Shown: in pieces, positions 52,807-61,434 of the stretch
How the letters are laid out: each line of letters starts with the position of its first letter
How positions within the stretch are numbered: position 1 is the stretch's first letter
NCBI GenBank assembly: GCA_965200945.1
Contig: OZ241749.1
Span: forward strand, 1,736,001 to 1,800,000
Source of the DNA: JADCRZ01 sp965200945
GTDB taxonomy: Bacteria; Bacteroidota; Bacteroidia; Chitinophagales; Chitinophagaceae
Direction: 5' to 3'
Length of the DNA stretch: 64,000 bases
The notes under the pieces: generated by a model
What the model was told of the DNA's origin: nothing
What the model saw: only the letters and a program-made list of their open reading frames with translations
Database searches by the model: none
Translations under genes and position numbers: made by a program

Positions 52807-55800
52807 TTAGAATGATAAATTTGCTCCGATGGTGAAGGTACGGGTGGTAGGATATTTATCCCTTTCATCCACGCCCGGGTTCAGATTCAAACGGTTTACT
52901 TCCGGATCAACACCGTCGTACTTGGTGATGGTATACAGGTTCAGGGCGGCTACATAGACTCGCGCACTCTTCACATACTTGTTATTTTTCAATTTCAGGT
53001 TATAACCCAAGCTCACATTATCGATCTTCACGTAGTCACCCTGTTCAATATAGTAAGAAACGTATGCAAGGTCGGTATATATTGGCGTTTTACCATATAC
53101 AGGATCGAAGGCCGATTTCAGCATGTTATACTGGTTGATCTTTGGGTTCGCATAATACATCTTCTGGAGGTTCAGGATCTGGAAACCGAAAGCGCCGCGG
53201 ACGTTCACTGTAAGATCCCATTTTTTGTACCGGAAATCGTTGTTCCAGCCCATGAAATATTTAGGGATGCCGTTTCCGAGAACCTGCTTGTCGGTTTCAT
53301 TGCCGTTCTTAACGGCTTTCGGCTTGCCATCTGCTCCTTGTATGATCCAGGTAGAGTCAGCCGCGAGATCGATGGATTTCCATCCATAGAAGGTTCCGAT
53401 AGGACCGCCGATGTAATTCCGGTGGGTATACGTTTGTATCGGCTCTCCGGTGCCCCCTGCTGTTATATAGTTCAGCGACGTCTGGAACAGTGTGTTAGAA
53501 AGAGTCAGCAGTTTATTTTTATTGGTCGAAACAGTGATCGTGCTGTTCCAGTCAAGATTTTTTGTTCTGACAGGTACTACATTGACCAATAATTCAATAC
53601 CCTTGTTCAGCATCGATCCCACATTGGTACGAATGCTGCTGTACAGAAACGGAGGAGTTGGAACCGCATAGTCGTAGAGCATGTCTTTGGTGACGCGTCT
53701 GTACACGTCTATGCTACCGGAGATTCTGTTTTTCAGCAAGCCGAAATCCAGCCCGATATTGACTTCCTGTTTCTTCTCCCAACGCAAGTCCGGATTGGGA
53801 TTTCTGGTTGGCGCAATCTGCTGAATCCATGTTCCGTTGTAGAGGAACCGGTCGCCATAGGTAAGACTTACCAGAGAAAGATAAGGATCGTTGCTGTTTG
53901 TTCCGGTAACACCGTATCCGGCCCTTAACTTCAGATCATTGATTGCAGATACGCTTTTTAAGAATCCTTCGTTGTTCAGTCTCCAACCGGCTGAAACAGC
54001 CGGAAAATCACCCCATTTGTAGTTCTCACCAAATTTGGACGAACCTTCATGCCGGAGACTCGCCATCAGCAGGTATTTTGACCCGAAATTATAGTTGACC
54101 CTGCCAAAGAAGCTGATCAGCTTTGAATCTGATTTATAACTGCTCATACCCACTGCTGCATTCTGCATGGTAAGGGCATCGCCCGACTGCAGCCGGTTGT
54201 ACGTGTACAGATCGGTTGGGAAATTCGAGTTGTTGGCGGAAAAGCCTTCCGTTTCCTGATAGAGGTAACTGTACCCGCCAAGAAAAGTGAAATGATGGTT
54301 GTTGAAGTTTTTTGCGTAATCGCCGGTGATCTCCAGCAGATCGTCTCTGTCGAGCCCCTCGCTTCTGGAAGCATAGCCTCTGCGGCCGTTGGTACTCGAA
54401 TAATTGAAATCCTCGGAATATCCCGATAAAGTGTTGGCCTTATTTTCAGAAAACAACATTTTGAAGTTCAGATCACGTATGGGAGTAAAGGTAGCACTGC
54501 CACTGAGACGCATATCCTGGACCCTCGTTTCAGACTGTACTTCCTGCAATATACGCAGGGGGTTTACGTACATATACACATCTCTTTCGTTCCATGCACC
54601 TGTAGATGTATATACGGGTTCCGTTGGATTGCGTATGAGTGTCTGGCGGTAGATCCAGTTGTAATCGGGCGCAGTCTGGTTAGGGTTGCCAAAATATTTC
54701 CTGGTACGGTTGATGATGTTTGCGTTGAATTTCAGTTTGCCATCAAACATAGCGTGGTTGATATCGAAGCGACCCGTTACCTGGTGGTTGTTCGATCGTT
54801 TGAATATGCCTTCCCAGTCGCGGTAATTAAGCGAAGCGGTATAACTGGTTTGGGCGTTACCACCCTGTAGTGTCAGGTTATGGGTATGGCTCAGCGGTTC
54901 CTGGGTTACCTCTTTGAACCAGTCGGTGTTAGCACCATACTCGTCATTTGTGCCAACAACGGTACTGTAGCCTCCTTTGGTAGGATCCAGGTTCTGGTTG
55001 AAGCCTTTCACTCCCTGGCTGATCAGCCTGCGATAGTCGGCGGCTGTCAGGAAATCCATTTTTTTGGATATCTGTTGATAACTAAAATATCCCGAATAGC
55101 TAATAGTTGGAGGTCTGTTACCACCCTTTCTTTTTACAGTGGTGATAAGGATTACGCCATTGGTACCACGGGTTCCGTAGATGGCCGCAGCAGACCCATC
55201 CTTTAACACGTCTATCGATTCGATGTCTTCAGGAGCGACCGTGTTCAGTGAACCCTGTATCCCATCGATTAAGATAAGCGGAGTAGCGGTTCCGAGCAGC
55301 GAGGAAGTTCCACGAAGCGAGATCTGGGTATTTGCGGTAGGGCTGCCGCTGGCAGTTGAAATTGATAGACCTGCGACCTTGCCCTGGATCAGCTGAGCAG
55401 GATCCCGCGCGAAGCCTTTTGTAAAGTCTTCAGCTTTTACGCTGGCCACCGCGCTGGTAACCTCCGTCCGTTTTTGCGTACCATACCCAATTACCACCAC
55501 ATCGTTCAGGGTATTACTTGCTGTTTTGAAACTGACGCTGAGATTATTTTGTCCTTCCACGGATACTTCTATCGGCTCCAAACCCACATAGCTTACCACC
55601 AGTGTCTTCGTGTTCTGCGGAACAGACAGCCGGAAGCTTCCTTTTGCATCGGAAACCGTTGATGCCGTTGTGCCTTTTACGGTCACCGTAGCGCCTTGCA
55701 GTGGTTCATCCTGCTGGCTACGGACGGTACCGGTAATGATTTTTGTCGTGGTCTGGGCCGAGACCCAGCTATTCAGCAAAAGAAGCGAAAAACAAAACGA

Positions 55801-55848
55801 AAGGGATAGAACAATCTTGCCAAGCGGCAAGGGTAAAGATCTCTGCAT
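52807..55848 (-). CDS. SusC/RagA-type TonB-dependent transporter of the GH27/GH127 locus
   Basis: A 1013-residue outer membrane transporter. A signal peptide (ending near SWVSAQ) is followed by a carboxypeptidase-like domain (ITGTVRSQQDEPLQGATVTV), the TonB-box/plug (VVVIGYGTQKRTEVTSAV), LILIDGIQGSLN and the IYGTRGTNGVILITT signature, then the beta-barrel ending in aromatic F (ANLSF). It imports the glycan together with SusD 18 bases downstream. Its start lies 313 bases from the divergent GH127 gene. Confidence 0.95.
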   Translation of the reverse strand: MQRSLPLPLGKIVLSLSFCFSLLLLNSWVSAQTTTKIITGTVRSQQDEPLQGATVTVKGTTASTVSDAKGSFRLSVPQNTKTLVVSYVGLEPIEVSVEGQNNLSVSFKTASNTLNDVVVIGYGTQKRTEVTSAVASVKAEDFTKGFARDPAQLIQGKVAGLSISTASGSPTANTQISLRGTSSLLGTATPLILIDGIQGSLNTVAPEDIESIDVLKDGSAAAIYGTRGTNGVILITTVKRKGGNRPPTISYSGYFSYQQISKKMDFLTAADYRRLISQGVKGFNQNLDPTKGGYSTVVGTNDEYGANTDWFKEVTQEPLSHTHNLTLQGGNAQTSYTASLNYRDWEGIFKRSNNHQVTGRFDINHAMFDGKLKFNANIINRTRKYFGNPNQTAPDYNWIYRQTLIRNPTEPVYTSTGAWNERDVYMYVNPLRILQEVQSETRVQDMRLSGSATFTPIRDLNFKMLFSENKANTLSGYSEDFNYSSTNGRRGYASRSEGLDRDDLLEITGDYAKNFNNHHFTFLGGYSYLYQETEGFSANNSNFPTDLYTYNRLQSGDALTMQNAAVGMSSYKSDSKLISFFGRVNYNFGSKYLLMASLRHEGSSKFGENYKWGDFPAVSAGWRLNNEGFLKSVSAINDLKLRAGYGVTGTNSNDPYLSLVSLTYGDRFLYNGTWIQQIAPTRNPNPDLRWEKKQEVNIGLDFGLLKNRISGSIDVYRRVTKDMLYDYAVPTPPFLYSSIRTNVGSMLNKGIELLVNVVPVRTKNLDWNSTITVSTNKNKLLTLSNTLFQTSLNYITAGGTGEPIQTYTHRNYIGGPIGTFYGWKSIDLAADSTWIIQGADGKPKAVKNGNETDKQVLGNGIPKYFMGWNNDFRYKKWDLTVNVRGAFGFQILNLQKMYYANPKINQYNMLKSAFDPVYGKTPIYTDLAYVSYYIEQGDYVKIDNVSLGYNLKLKNNKYVKSARVYVAALNLYTITKYDGVDPEVNRLNLNPGVDERDKYPTTRTFTIGANLSF

Positions 55849-56161
55849 AAAGCAATCTTAAGTTTGTAAAGAATCGGATTTTCAATCTTCATAAAGGTAA
55901 ATTCTCCGCATGCCGGGCTTATCCTGTGTATTATCCAGATTTTTACAAAATTTAACCATTAGTTAACTCTTGTGTTTATTATATAACAATAGCAGAAACA
56001 TCATTTTAAAGTGTTCAGATTACACTTTATTTTTCTTTGTATCACGGAATTAAAATTTGGGAATTTATTGTAAAGAAAAGCAAAGCCGCTTTTTACGCAA
56101 AAGTGTAGTTTTATGGCTTCGTCTTATTCAGACCGATTCACCGATCATTAATTCATCCAAC
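55849..56161. other. Divergent 313-base gap between SusC and GH127, AT-rich
   Basis: The gap is much richer in A and T than the genes. It must hold the promoters of both the SusCD unit (minus) and the GH127 unit (plus). It includes a seven-base inverted repeat described separately. No promoter could be fixed with confidence; TTAAAATTTG near 56050 is a weak -7 candidate for the plus-strand gene. Confidence 0.55.
56008..56028. promoter_or_regulatory. Inverted repeat AAAGTGT-N7-ACACTTT, candidate operator
   Basis: AAAGTGT at 56008-56014 and its exact complement ACACTTT at 56022-56028 are spaced by seven bases, in the gap between the divergent SusC and GH127 genes. A further AAAGTGT half-site occurs at 56100-56106. 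The arrangement fits a binding site of a dimeric regulator controlling both transcripts. No regulator gene is seen in the locus. Confidence 0.5.
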
Positions 56162-58573
56162 ATGACGAGAGCCTGCTCCGCTTTTACCGCACTCATCCTG
56201 GTTCAGTGCCTTCTTTCCGGCACCGCCTTCGCACAGTCTTATGTTCCGGAATGGAACGACAAAAAGATCAAAGTAAAAACCAGGGCAGAGATACAGGCTT
56301 ATGCTTTCAACCTTGCGGATGTAAAGCTGCTGGAAAGCCCGTTCAACGAAGCCATGAAGGCCGATGTTGCTTACCTGCTCAAGATAGAGCCCGACCGGCT
56401 CCTGTCCGATTTTCGCGCGCATGCCGGATTAGCACCTAAGGGTCTGCGTTATGGCGGCTGGGAATCGTCCGGACTGGCCGGGCATACGCTGGGGCATTAC
56501 CTTTCCGCCATCGCCCTGCATTATGCATCCACCGGCGATCCTGAATTTCTCAAGCGCACCAATTACATCGTCAGCGAGCTCGAAGAATGCCAGAAAGCCC
56601 GCAAGACCGGTTACGTGGGCGCCATACCCAAAGAAGACAGCATGTGGGCCGAAGTGGGCAAAGGAAATATCCGTTCCCGCGGCTTCGACCTCAACGGCGC
56701 GTGGTCGCCCTGGTATACGGTGCACAAGATCATGAGCGGACTTCTGGATGCTTACATCTATTGCGACAATGCCACCGCGCTGAAAGTGGATGAAGGCATC
56801 GCAGGCTGGGCCGCCAGCCTGCTGAAGAACCTCAGCGACGCACAGATACAGCAGATGCTGGGCACCGAATACGGTGGCATGAACGACGCCTTGGTGAACA
56901 CCTACGCTTTTACCGGGAACAAAAAATATCTAGATCTTTCCTACAGCTTTCACGACCGGCGCGTACTCGATTCGCTGGCCCTGGGCAAAGACATCCTGCC
57001 CGGCAAACATTCCAACACCCAGATTCCCAAAGTGATCGGTACTGCCCGGCGTTACCAGCTCACCGGCGACCCAAAAGACCTCGCCATCTCCAACAATTTC
57101 TGGCAGATCGTAACGAAACACCATTCTTACGCCACCGGAGGCAACAGCAACTACGAATACCTCGGCGACCCCGACAAGCTGAACGACTACCTCACCGACA
57201 ACACCACCGAAACCTGCAACACCTACAACATGCTGAAGCTGACGCGCGAGTTGTATGCGGTAGAGCCTAAAGCAGACCTGATGGATTTTTATGAGAAGGC
57301 GCTGTACAACCACATACTGGCTTCACAGAACCATGCGAACGGGATGATGACCTATTTTGTGTCGCTGCGGATGGGAGGAAAAAAGCAGTACAGCAACGAG
57401 TTCAATTCGTTTACCTGCTGCGTGGGCACAGGCATGGAAAACCATGTGAAGTACGGCGAAAACATATACTGGCGCGGCAAAGACGGCAGCCTCTATGTAA
57501 ACCTTTTTATTCCTTCCCTGCTTAACTGGAAAGAAAAAGACCTGAAGGTAAAACAGGAAGTTTCCACTGCTGCAAAAGACAGGATGCTGTTTACCATTCT
57601 CACTCCAAAAGCAAAAACCTTTATCATACGCCTGCGTAAACCGGTGTGGTCAGACGGGGTGCAGGTAAAGATCAACGGCGCCGTGCAGACGGTAGCTGCC
57701 GATGACAAAGGCTACATCGTGCTCAACCGGAAATGGAGCAACAACGACCAGATCGAATTCAGTATGCCCAAACATTTTTACACCGAAAGCATGCCCGACA
57801 ACCCGAACCGCAAAGCGGTGTTCTACGGACAGGATTTGCTGGCCGGCCTGCTGGGCGAAAAGGAGCCCCAGCCGCAGGACATACCCGTGCTGGTAACAGG
57901 TGAACCGAACGTGAACAACTGGGTAAAGCAGACAAACCCGGATTCACTGGTTTTTACCACTGCCGGGCTCGGAAATCCGAAAGATGTGGAGATGATCCCT
58001 TTCAACCGCACGGGCAACCAGTATTACAGCGTGTACTGGGATGTGTTCTCTCCGCAGGAATGGACCGTTCAGCAGAAAATGTATGAGGAAGAAAAAAGGA
58101 AACAGCGCGGGCTGGAAGACCAAACGGTGGACATGCTGCGCGTAGGTGAAATGCAGCCGGAACGCGACCATGAGCTTACCAGCGAAAAAGCGTTCAACGG
58201 CAACGGGCATGGCAGGAACTGGAGAACCGTTGGCACCAACGGCTTCCTGTCGTTCAACATGAAAGTGGATCCGGCGGATGCCAATTCCATCATCTGCACT
58301 TACTGGGGCACCGATAACCGGAGTAAAGCTTTCGACATCCTGGTCAATGACACGAAAGTGGGCACCGAAGACCTGAACAAATTTCGGACAAACAAATTTT
58401 ATGACATCGGTTATGCCATACCGAAAGAGCTGACCAGCGGCAAAACAACGGTTGTGGTAAAGATCGTGCCGCAGCCCAACAACACCGCCGGACCCATCTA
58501 CGGCATCCGGATGGCGAAAGGCGACATCACGTCACTGACCACGCCGGTGAAAAACGAGAGCATTTACCGCTAA
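56162..58573 (+). CDS. GH127/DUF1680-type glycoside hydrolase (beta-L-arabinofuranosidase-like)
   Basis: An 803-residue exported enzyme. The start at 56162 gives a signal peptide (MTRACSAFTALILVQCLL ... AFAQ). Then comes an (alpha/alpha)6 barrel with AGHTLGHYLSAIALHYA, later SNYEYLGDPDKLNDYLTD. The zinc and catalytic residues of the family are kept: E350 and C352 (TTETCNTYN) and the Cys pair C419-C420 (FTCCVGTGMEN), one of which is the nucleophile in the studied enzyme HypBA1. A beta-sandwich follows, and a C-terminal domain of about 120 residues (DANSIICTYWGTDNR). It may remove beta-L-arabinofuranose; related GH127-like families differ in sugar. Confidence 0.92.
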   Translation: MTRACSAFTALILVQCLLSGTAFAQSYVPEWNDKKIKVKTRAEIQAYAFNLADVKLLESPFNEAMKADVAYLLKIEPDRLLSDFRAHAGLAPKGLRYGGWESSGLAGHTLGHYLSAIALHYASTGDPEFLKRTNYIVSELEECQKARKTGYVGAIPKEDSMWAEVGKGNIRSRGFDLNGAWSPWYTVHKIMSGLLDAYIYCDNATALKVDEGIAGWAASLLKNLSDAQIQQMLGTEYGGMNDALVNTYAFTGNKKYLDLSYSFHDRRVLDSLALGKDILPGKHSNTQIPKVIGTARRYQLTGDPKDLAISNNFWQIVTKHHSYATGGNSNYEYLGDPDKLNDYLTDNTTETCNTYNMLKLTRELYAVEPKADLMDFYEKALYNHILASQNHANGMMTYFVSLRMGGKKQYSNEFNSFTCCVGTGMENHVKYGENIYWRGKDGSLYVNLFIPSLLNWKEKDLKVKQEVSTAAKDRMLFTILTPKAKTFIIRLRKPVWSDGVQVKINGAVQTVAADDKGYIVLNRKWSNNDQIEFSMPKHFYTESMPDNPNRKAVFYGQDLLAGLLGEKEPQPQDIPVLVTGEPNVNNWVKQTNPDSLVFTTAGLGNPKDVEMIPFNRTGNQYYSVYWDVFSPQEWTVQQKMYEEEKRKQRGLEDQTVDMLRVGEMQPERDHELTSEKAFNGNGHGRNWRTVGTNGFLSFNMKVDPADANSIICTYWGTDNRSKAFDILVNDTKVGTEDLNKFRTNKFYDIGYAIPKELTSGKTTVVVKIVPQPNNTAGPIYGIRMAKGDITSLTTPVKNESIYR

Positions 58574-58600
58574 GCCGTTATCTTTAATTTTTAGGCCAGT

Positions 58601-59833
58601 ATGAAAAAGCACCCGCGTAGTTTGTGGATCACCTCCTGCCTCTGCTTTCTCGTACTGGCTTTTTCCATGTGCCTGCAGAAAGAAAAACCAAAGCGCGATC
58701 CACGCGGCGGCGCCTTTGCCGGCAGCGGTCGCTGCATGAACTGTCATAAGGAAATATACACCGCTTTTCTGCACACCGCCCACGCAACCAGTACCCAGCC
58801 CGCGTCGCGCGCCAGCATCCTGGGCAGCTTTGCCAGGGATTCGAACCTGTTCAGGTTCCGGCCCGGACTGCAGGTGGAAATGCAGCAGCGGGACAGCGGA
58901 TTTTACCAGGTCGCCTATTCCCACGATACGGCCGTGGAGGCCGCGCCGTTCGATATCGTAGTCGGTTCGGGCAGAAAAGCGCAGACCTACCTGTACTGGC
59001 AGGGAGACAAAGTGTTCCAGCTCCCTGTATCCTTTTCAGTTGCTTCGAACACATGGGCCAACAGTCCCAATTATCCCTCCAAGCAGGTCCGCTTCGACCG
59101 CAATATCCCGGAAGGCTGTTTTGAATGTCATGGGTCCTTTATCCGTAAAACTTCTACCCAACCTGAAGGAGACCGGCTGGTGGATCATTTCGACCGCAGC
59201 CAGATCGTGTACGGCATCGACTGCGAGCGGTGCCACGGGCCGGCCGCCCACCATGCCGATTTTCATGAAGCAAACCCCGTTGAAAAGACCGCTCAATTTA
59301 TTACGGGCATCCGGCAGCTCAGCCGGCAAAACAAGGTGGAGATGTGTGCGGTCTGTCATTCGGGACTTACAGCGCCGCTACAAACCCTGTTTACTTTTCA
59401 GCCCGGCTCGCGTCTTTCAGATTACATGCCACCCGATACCTCACATCCACGCACAAACGAAATAGACGTTCATGGCAAACAATACCAGCTGCTGCAGTCG
59501 AGCCAGTGCTACCTGAAAAGCGATCAGATGACCTGTTCGTCGTGCCACAACCCCCACAGCCAGGAACGGGATAACCTGGCGGTCTTCTCCCAGCGCTGCA
59601 TGACCTGTCACAACGAGCCATCGCATACGTTTTGCCCCCTGGCGCCCAAAGTCGGCAAGGAGATCGTCAACGACTGCATCGATTGTCACATGCCCGCCCG
59701 CCCGTCGCGCCTCATCACCCTCCTCTCACAGGGCCAGCAAGCCCCCACCCCCGCCATCGTGCGTACACACCTGATTGCAGTGTATCAGGAAGAGACAAAG
59801 CAATTTATGAAGCGCAAGTTGGGGGATGAATGA
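58601..59833 (+). CDS. Seven-heme c-type cytochrome
   Basis: A 410-residue exported protein. The N-terminal helix (residues 10-23) ends in AFSMC, possibly a lipobox, so it may be a lipoprotein. There are seven CxxCH heme-binding motifs: CMNCH, CFECH, CERCH, CAVCH, CSSCH, CMTCH and CIDCH, in that order, and many other His that can be heme ligands. It resembles multiheme proteins annotated as cytochrome c554-like or doubly CxxCH domain proteins. It probably carries electrons in the periplasm or at the outer membrane. It follows the GH127 gene at 27 bases and could be co-transcribed, though a functional link is not clear. Confidence 0.88.
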   Translation: MKKHPRSLWITSCLCFLVLAFSMCLQKEKPKRDPRGGAFAGSGRCMNCHKEIYTAFLHTAHATSTQPASRASILGSFARDSNLFRFRPGLQVEMQQRDSGFYQVAYSHDTAVEAAPFDIVVGSGRKAQTYLYWQGDKVFQLPVSFSVASNTWANSPNYPSKQVRFDRNIPEGCFECHGSFIRKTSTQPEGDRLVDHFDRSQIVYGIDCERCHGPAAHHADFHEANPVEKTAQFITGIRQLSRQNKVEMCAVCHSGLTAPLQTLFTFQPGSRLSDYMPPDTSHPRTNEIDVHGKQYQLLQSSQCYLKSDQMTCSSCHNPHSQERDNLAVFSQRCMTCHNEPSHTFCPLAPKVGKEIVNDCIDCHMPARPSRLITLLSQGQQAPTPAIVRTHLIAVYQEETKQFMKRKLGDE

Positions 59834-60479
59834 AAGGACTGATTTTTTGTCTGAATCATGATCAAAAGATCAAAAAATTAGTGATTCAACCAGGATCGGC
59901 AGTGCCTATCATTCTTTACTTTCCGGCAGATCGGGCAGCGTTTAATCAACCACTCGCCCTGATCCTTCCATCTTTTTTACCATCAGATACCAAACCGCCG
60001 AAAAAAACATATTGATCAGAGCGAATAAAGTCTTTTCAACGAAACAGATCTATCTTCTCTTTGCGTGCCGGAGGTCTGCTCGTTGGGTAGCAAACGGGTC
60101 TAATTCAATTTAGGGTCGGCTAAAAAGCAGGGAAGCGATTGTTTTCCTGTTCCGGTAGGAACATTTGATGGGTAGCATGCCATGAGATTCAATAACGTTC
60201 CATCGGAATGTCTATTGCCCGGGTGCTGCACCCAAGGACAACAGGCGTTCCGATGGAACGCTGTGTGGGAGGGTCTTACAGCTACCCATCAGGTGTTCCG
60301 ATGGAACACAAAAGCAGGTGGCTTTCATACTTTTTAATCGATGCCCTGGTGTTCCCGGGTGCGGGCATAGCACCAGGCGTTCCGGTGGAACGTATCTTAG
60401 TTTCTGATTATTTCCTACCCACCGGGCAGACCTCCGACACGCATAGCCATGATGCATCCTGTCAGCGGGCTGGTCCAAA
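59834..60479. other. Gap of 646 bases with a repeat cluster
   Basis: No gene with support is seen here. The first 300 bases show nothing clear apart from AT-rich stretches. The last 330 bases are made up of palindromes and related short repeats, described as a separate entry. The gap separates the cytochrome gene (plus) from an unknown gene that converges from the right. Confidence 0.6.
60148..60392. repeat. Cluster of five GTTCC-N-GGAAC palindromes and GGGTAGC modules
   Basis: Five copies of a palindrome of 15-16 bases occur: TGTTCCGGTAGGAACA at 60148-60163, CGTTCCATCGGAATG at 60196-60210, CGTTCCGATGGAACG at 60246-60260, TGTTCCGATGGAACA at 60294-60308 and CGTTCCGGTGGAACG at 60378-60392. Between them are a perfect GGGTGCTGCACCC hairpin (60221-60233), a related GGGTGC...GCACC pair near 60358, and the motif GGGTAGC or its complement at several places. 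It looks like a tandem of a dispersed palindromic (REP-like) element. No transposase gene is near. Confidence 0.8.
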
Positions 60480-61208
60480 TCATGGTTCCGACTTTTTCAG
60501 CTCATCGCAGAACAGGAGCAGTTTGCGGAGGTCTTCTTCTTTGCGGAAATTGATCTTGTTGTCTGACAGGTAGGTGGAGAGGGCCTTTGCGTCGCGCTCG
60601 CGGAGCAGCTTGAAGAGGTTGCTTCGGGTGGCCGGCAGGATGATGTTCTGGTCGCCGCGGATGAAGTAGAACTCGACGGTTTTGGCCAGCAATATGTTTT
60701 CGTTTGGTTTTAAGGTAAAGGCTTTATCATTCGCATACAGGGAGCCAGTACTGGTTATGGCGGTAGTGCCGGAAGATTCTCCGTATGCACCGATACGGTC
60801 TTTGGCGCGGGTGGTCATTTTCTGGCTTACACCCAGCTGTACCGGTTTGTAATTTCCGACTACTTCGATAGCTCCTTTTTTCAGATAAAATAACTGGTCG
60901 CCGATCATTACGTTGTCGATGGTGTTTTCATCCGTTACCGACAGTGTGTCACCTGCCGGGTTGATGAACTGGATCTCATCGATCAGCATATTTATATTGA
61001 ACCGCGAGGCGGCTGATTTTCCATCCTTGTAATTGAGAAGGCCTTTAGTAAAGTCTTTGAACCTGTACATGGTGTTCACGTTCAACGTATCGATGGCTGT
61101 GGTAGAGCGGAGCGTCATATCCTGTGCTTTCGGGAAGAACGGGATCGCACAACCGATTACAACACTGAAGAATAGCCGAAAGGCAGATTTTCCCGGGAGC
61201 AGTTTCAT
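60480..61208 (-). CDS. Unknown exported protein
   Basis: A 242-residue protein I do not recognise. The start at 61208 gives a signal peptide (MKLLPGKSAFRLFFSVVIGCAIPFF, cut near PKAQ). The mature part has many short strands, such as FNINMLIDEIQFINPAGD and DQLFYLKKGAIEVVGNY, and a C-terminal 60 residues that look helical (SNLFKLLRERDAKALSTYL) ending in FCDELKKSEP. No catalytic motif is seen. It could be a beta-rich periplasmic protein with a helical tail. Confidence 0.75.
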   Translation of the reverse strand: MKLLPGKSAFRLFFSVVIGCAIPFFPKAQDMTLRSTTAIDTLNVNTMYRFKDFTKGLLNYKDGKSAASRFNINMLIDEIQFINPAGDTLSVTDENTIDNVMIGDQLFYLKKGAIEVVGNYKPVQLGVSQKMTTRAKDRIGAYGESSGTTAITSTGSLYANDKAFTLKPNENILLAKTVEFYFIRGDQNIILPATRSNLFKLLRERDAKALSTYLSDNKINFRKEEDLRKLLLFCDELKKSEP

Positions 61209-61382
61209 ATGGGGGAAGCAGGCTTCATTCAGCAGAAGGTACATAAAAGGGGTGTTAATGAGAACAAAAGATAATTTTAGTAAAATTTGTTAAATAAATT
61301 TAAGAAATCCTATTTTTATTCTTGTAAAAACGATTTGAAAGCCTAACCATTCCGACTAACTGCTTTCCACGCCATTATCCAG

Positions 61383-61412
61383 TTGATTTCCACGAATCAC
61401 CTGATACGATTG
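61383..61412 (+). promoter_or_regulatory. Candidate Bacteroidota-type promoter of the third SusC gene
   Basis: TTG at 61383-61385 and TACGATTG at 61405-61412 are 19 bases apart, matching the -33/-7 spacing and six-of-six and one-off bases of TAnnTTTG. Transcription would start close to the ATG at 61435, giving a very short leader. Confidence 0.4.
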
Positions 61413-61434
61413 TCATCATTTTTAATTGAACCAT

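Noticed and set aside
59830..60015. A small open frame of 61 codons after the cytochrome gene
   Set aside because: No motif, no signal peptide and low-complexity ends; it seems to be chance in an intergenic gap.
60148..60392. The palindrome cluster as a CRISPR array
   Set aside because: Repeats are short, palindromic and variable, spacers are uneven in length, and no cas gene is present.
60208..60573. An open frame of 121 codons through the repeat cluster
   Set aside because: It runs across palindromic repeats and into the opposite gene; composition and lack of motif show that it is an artefact.
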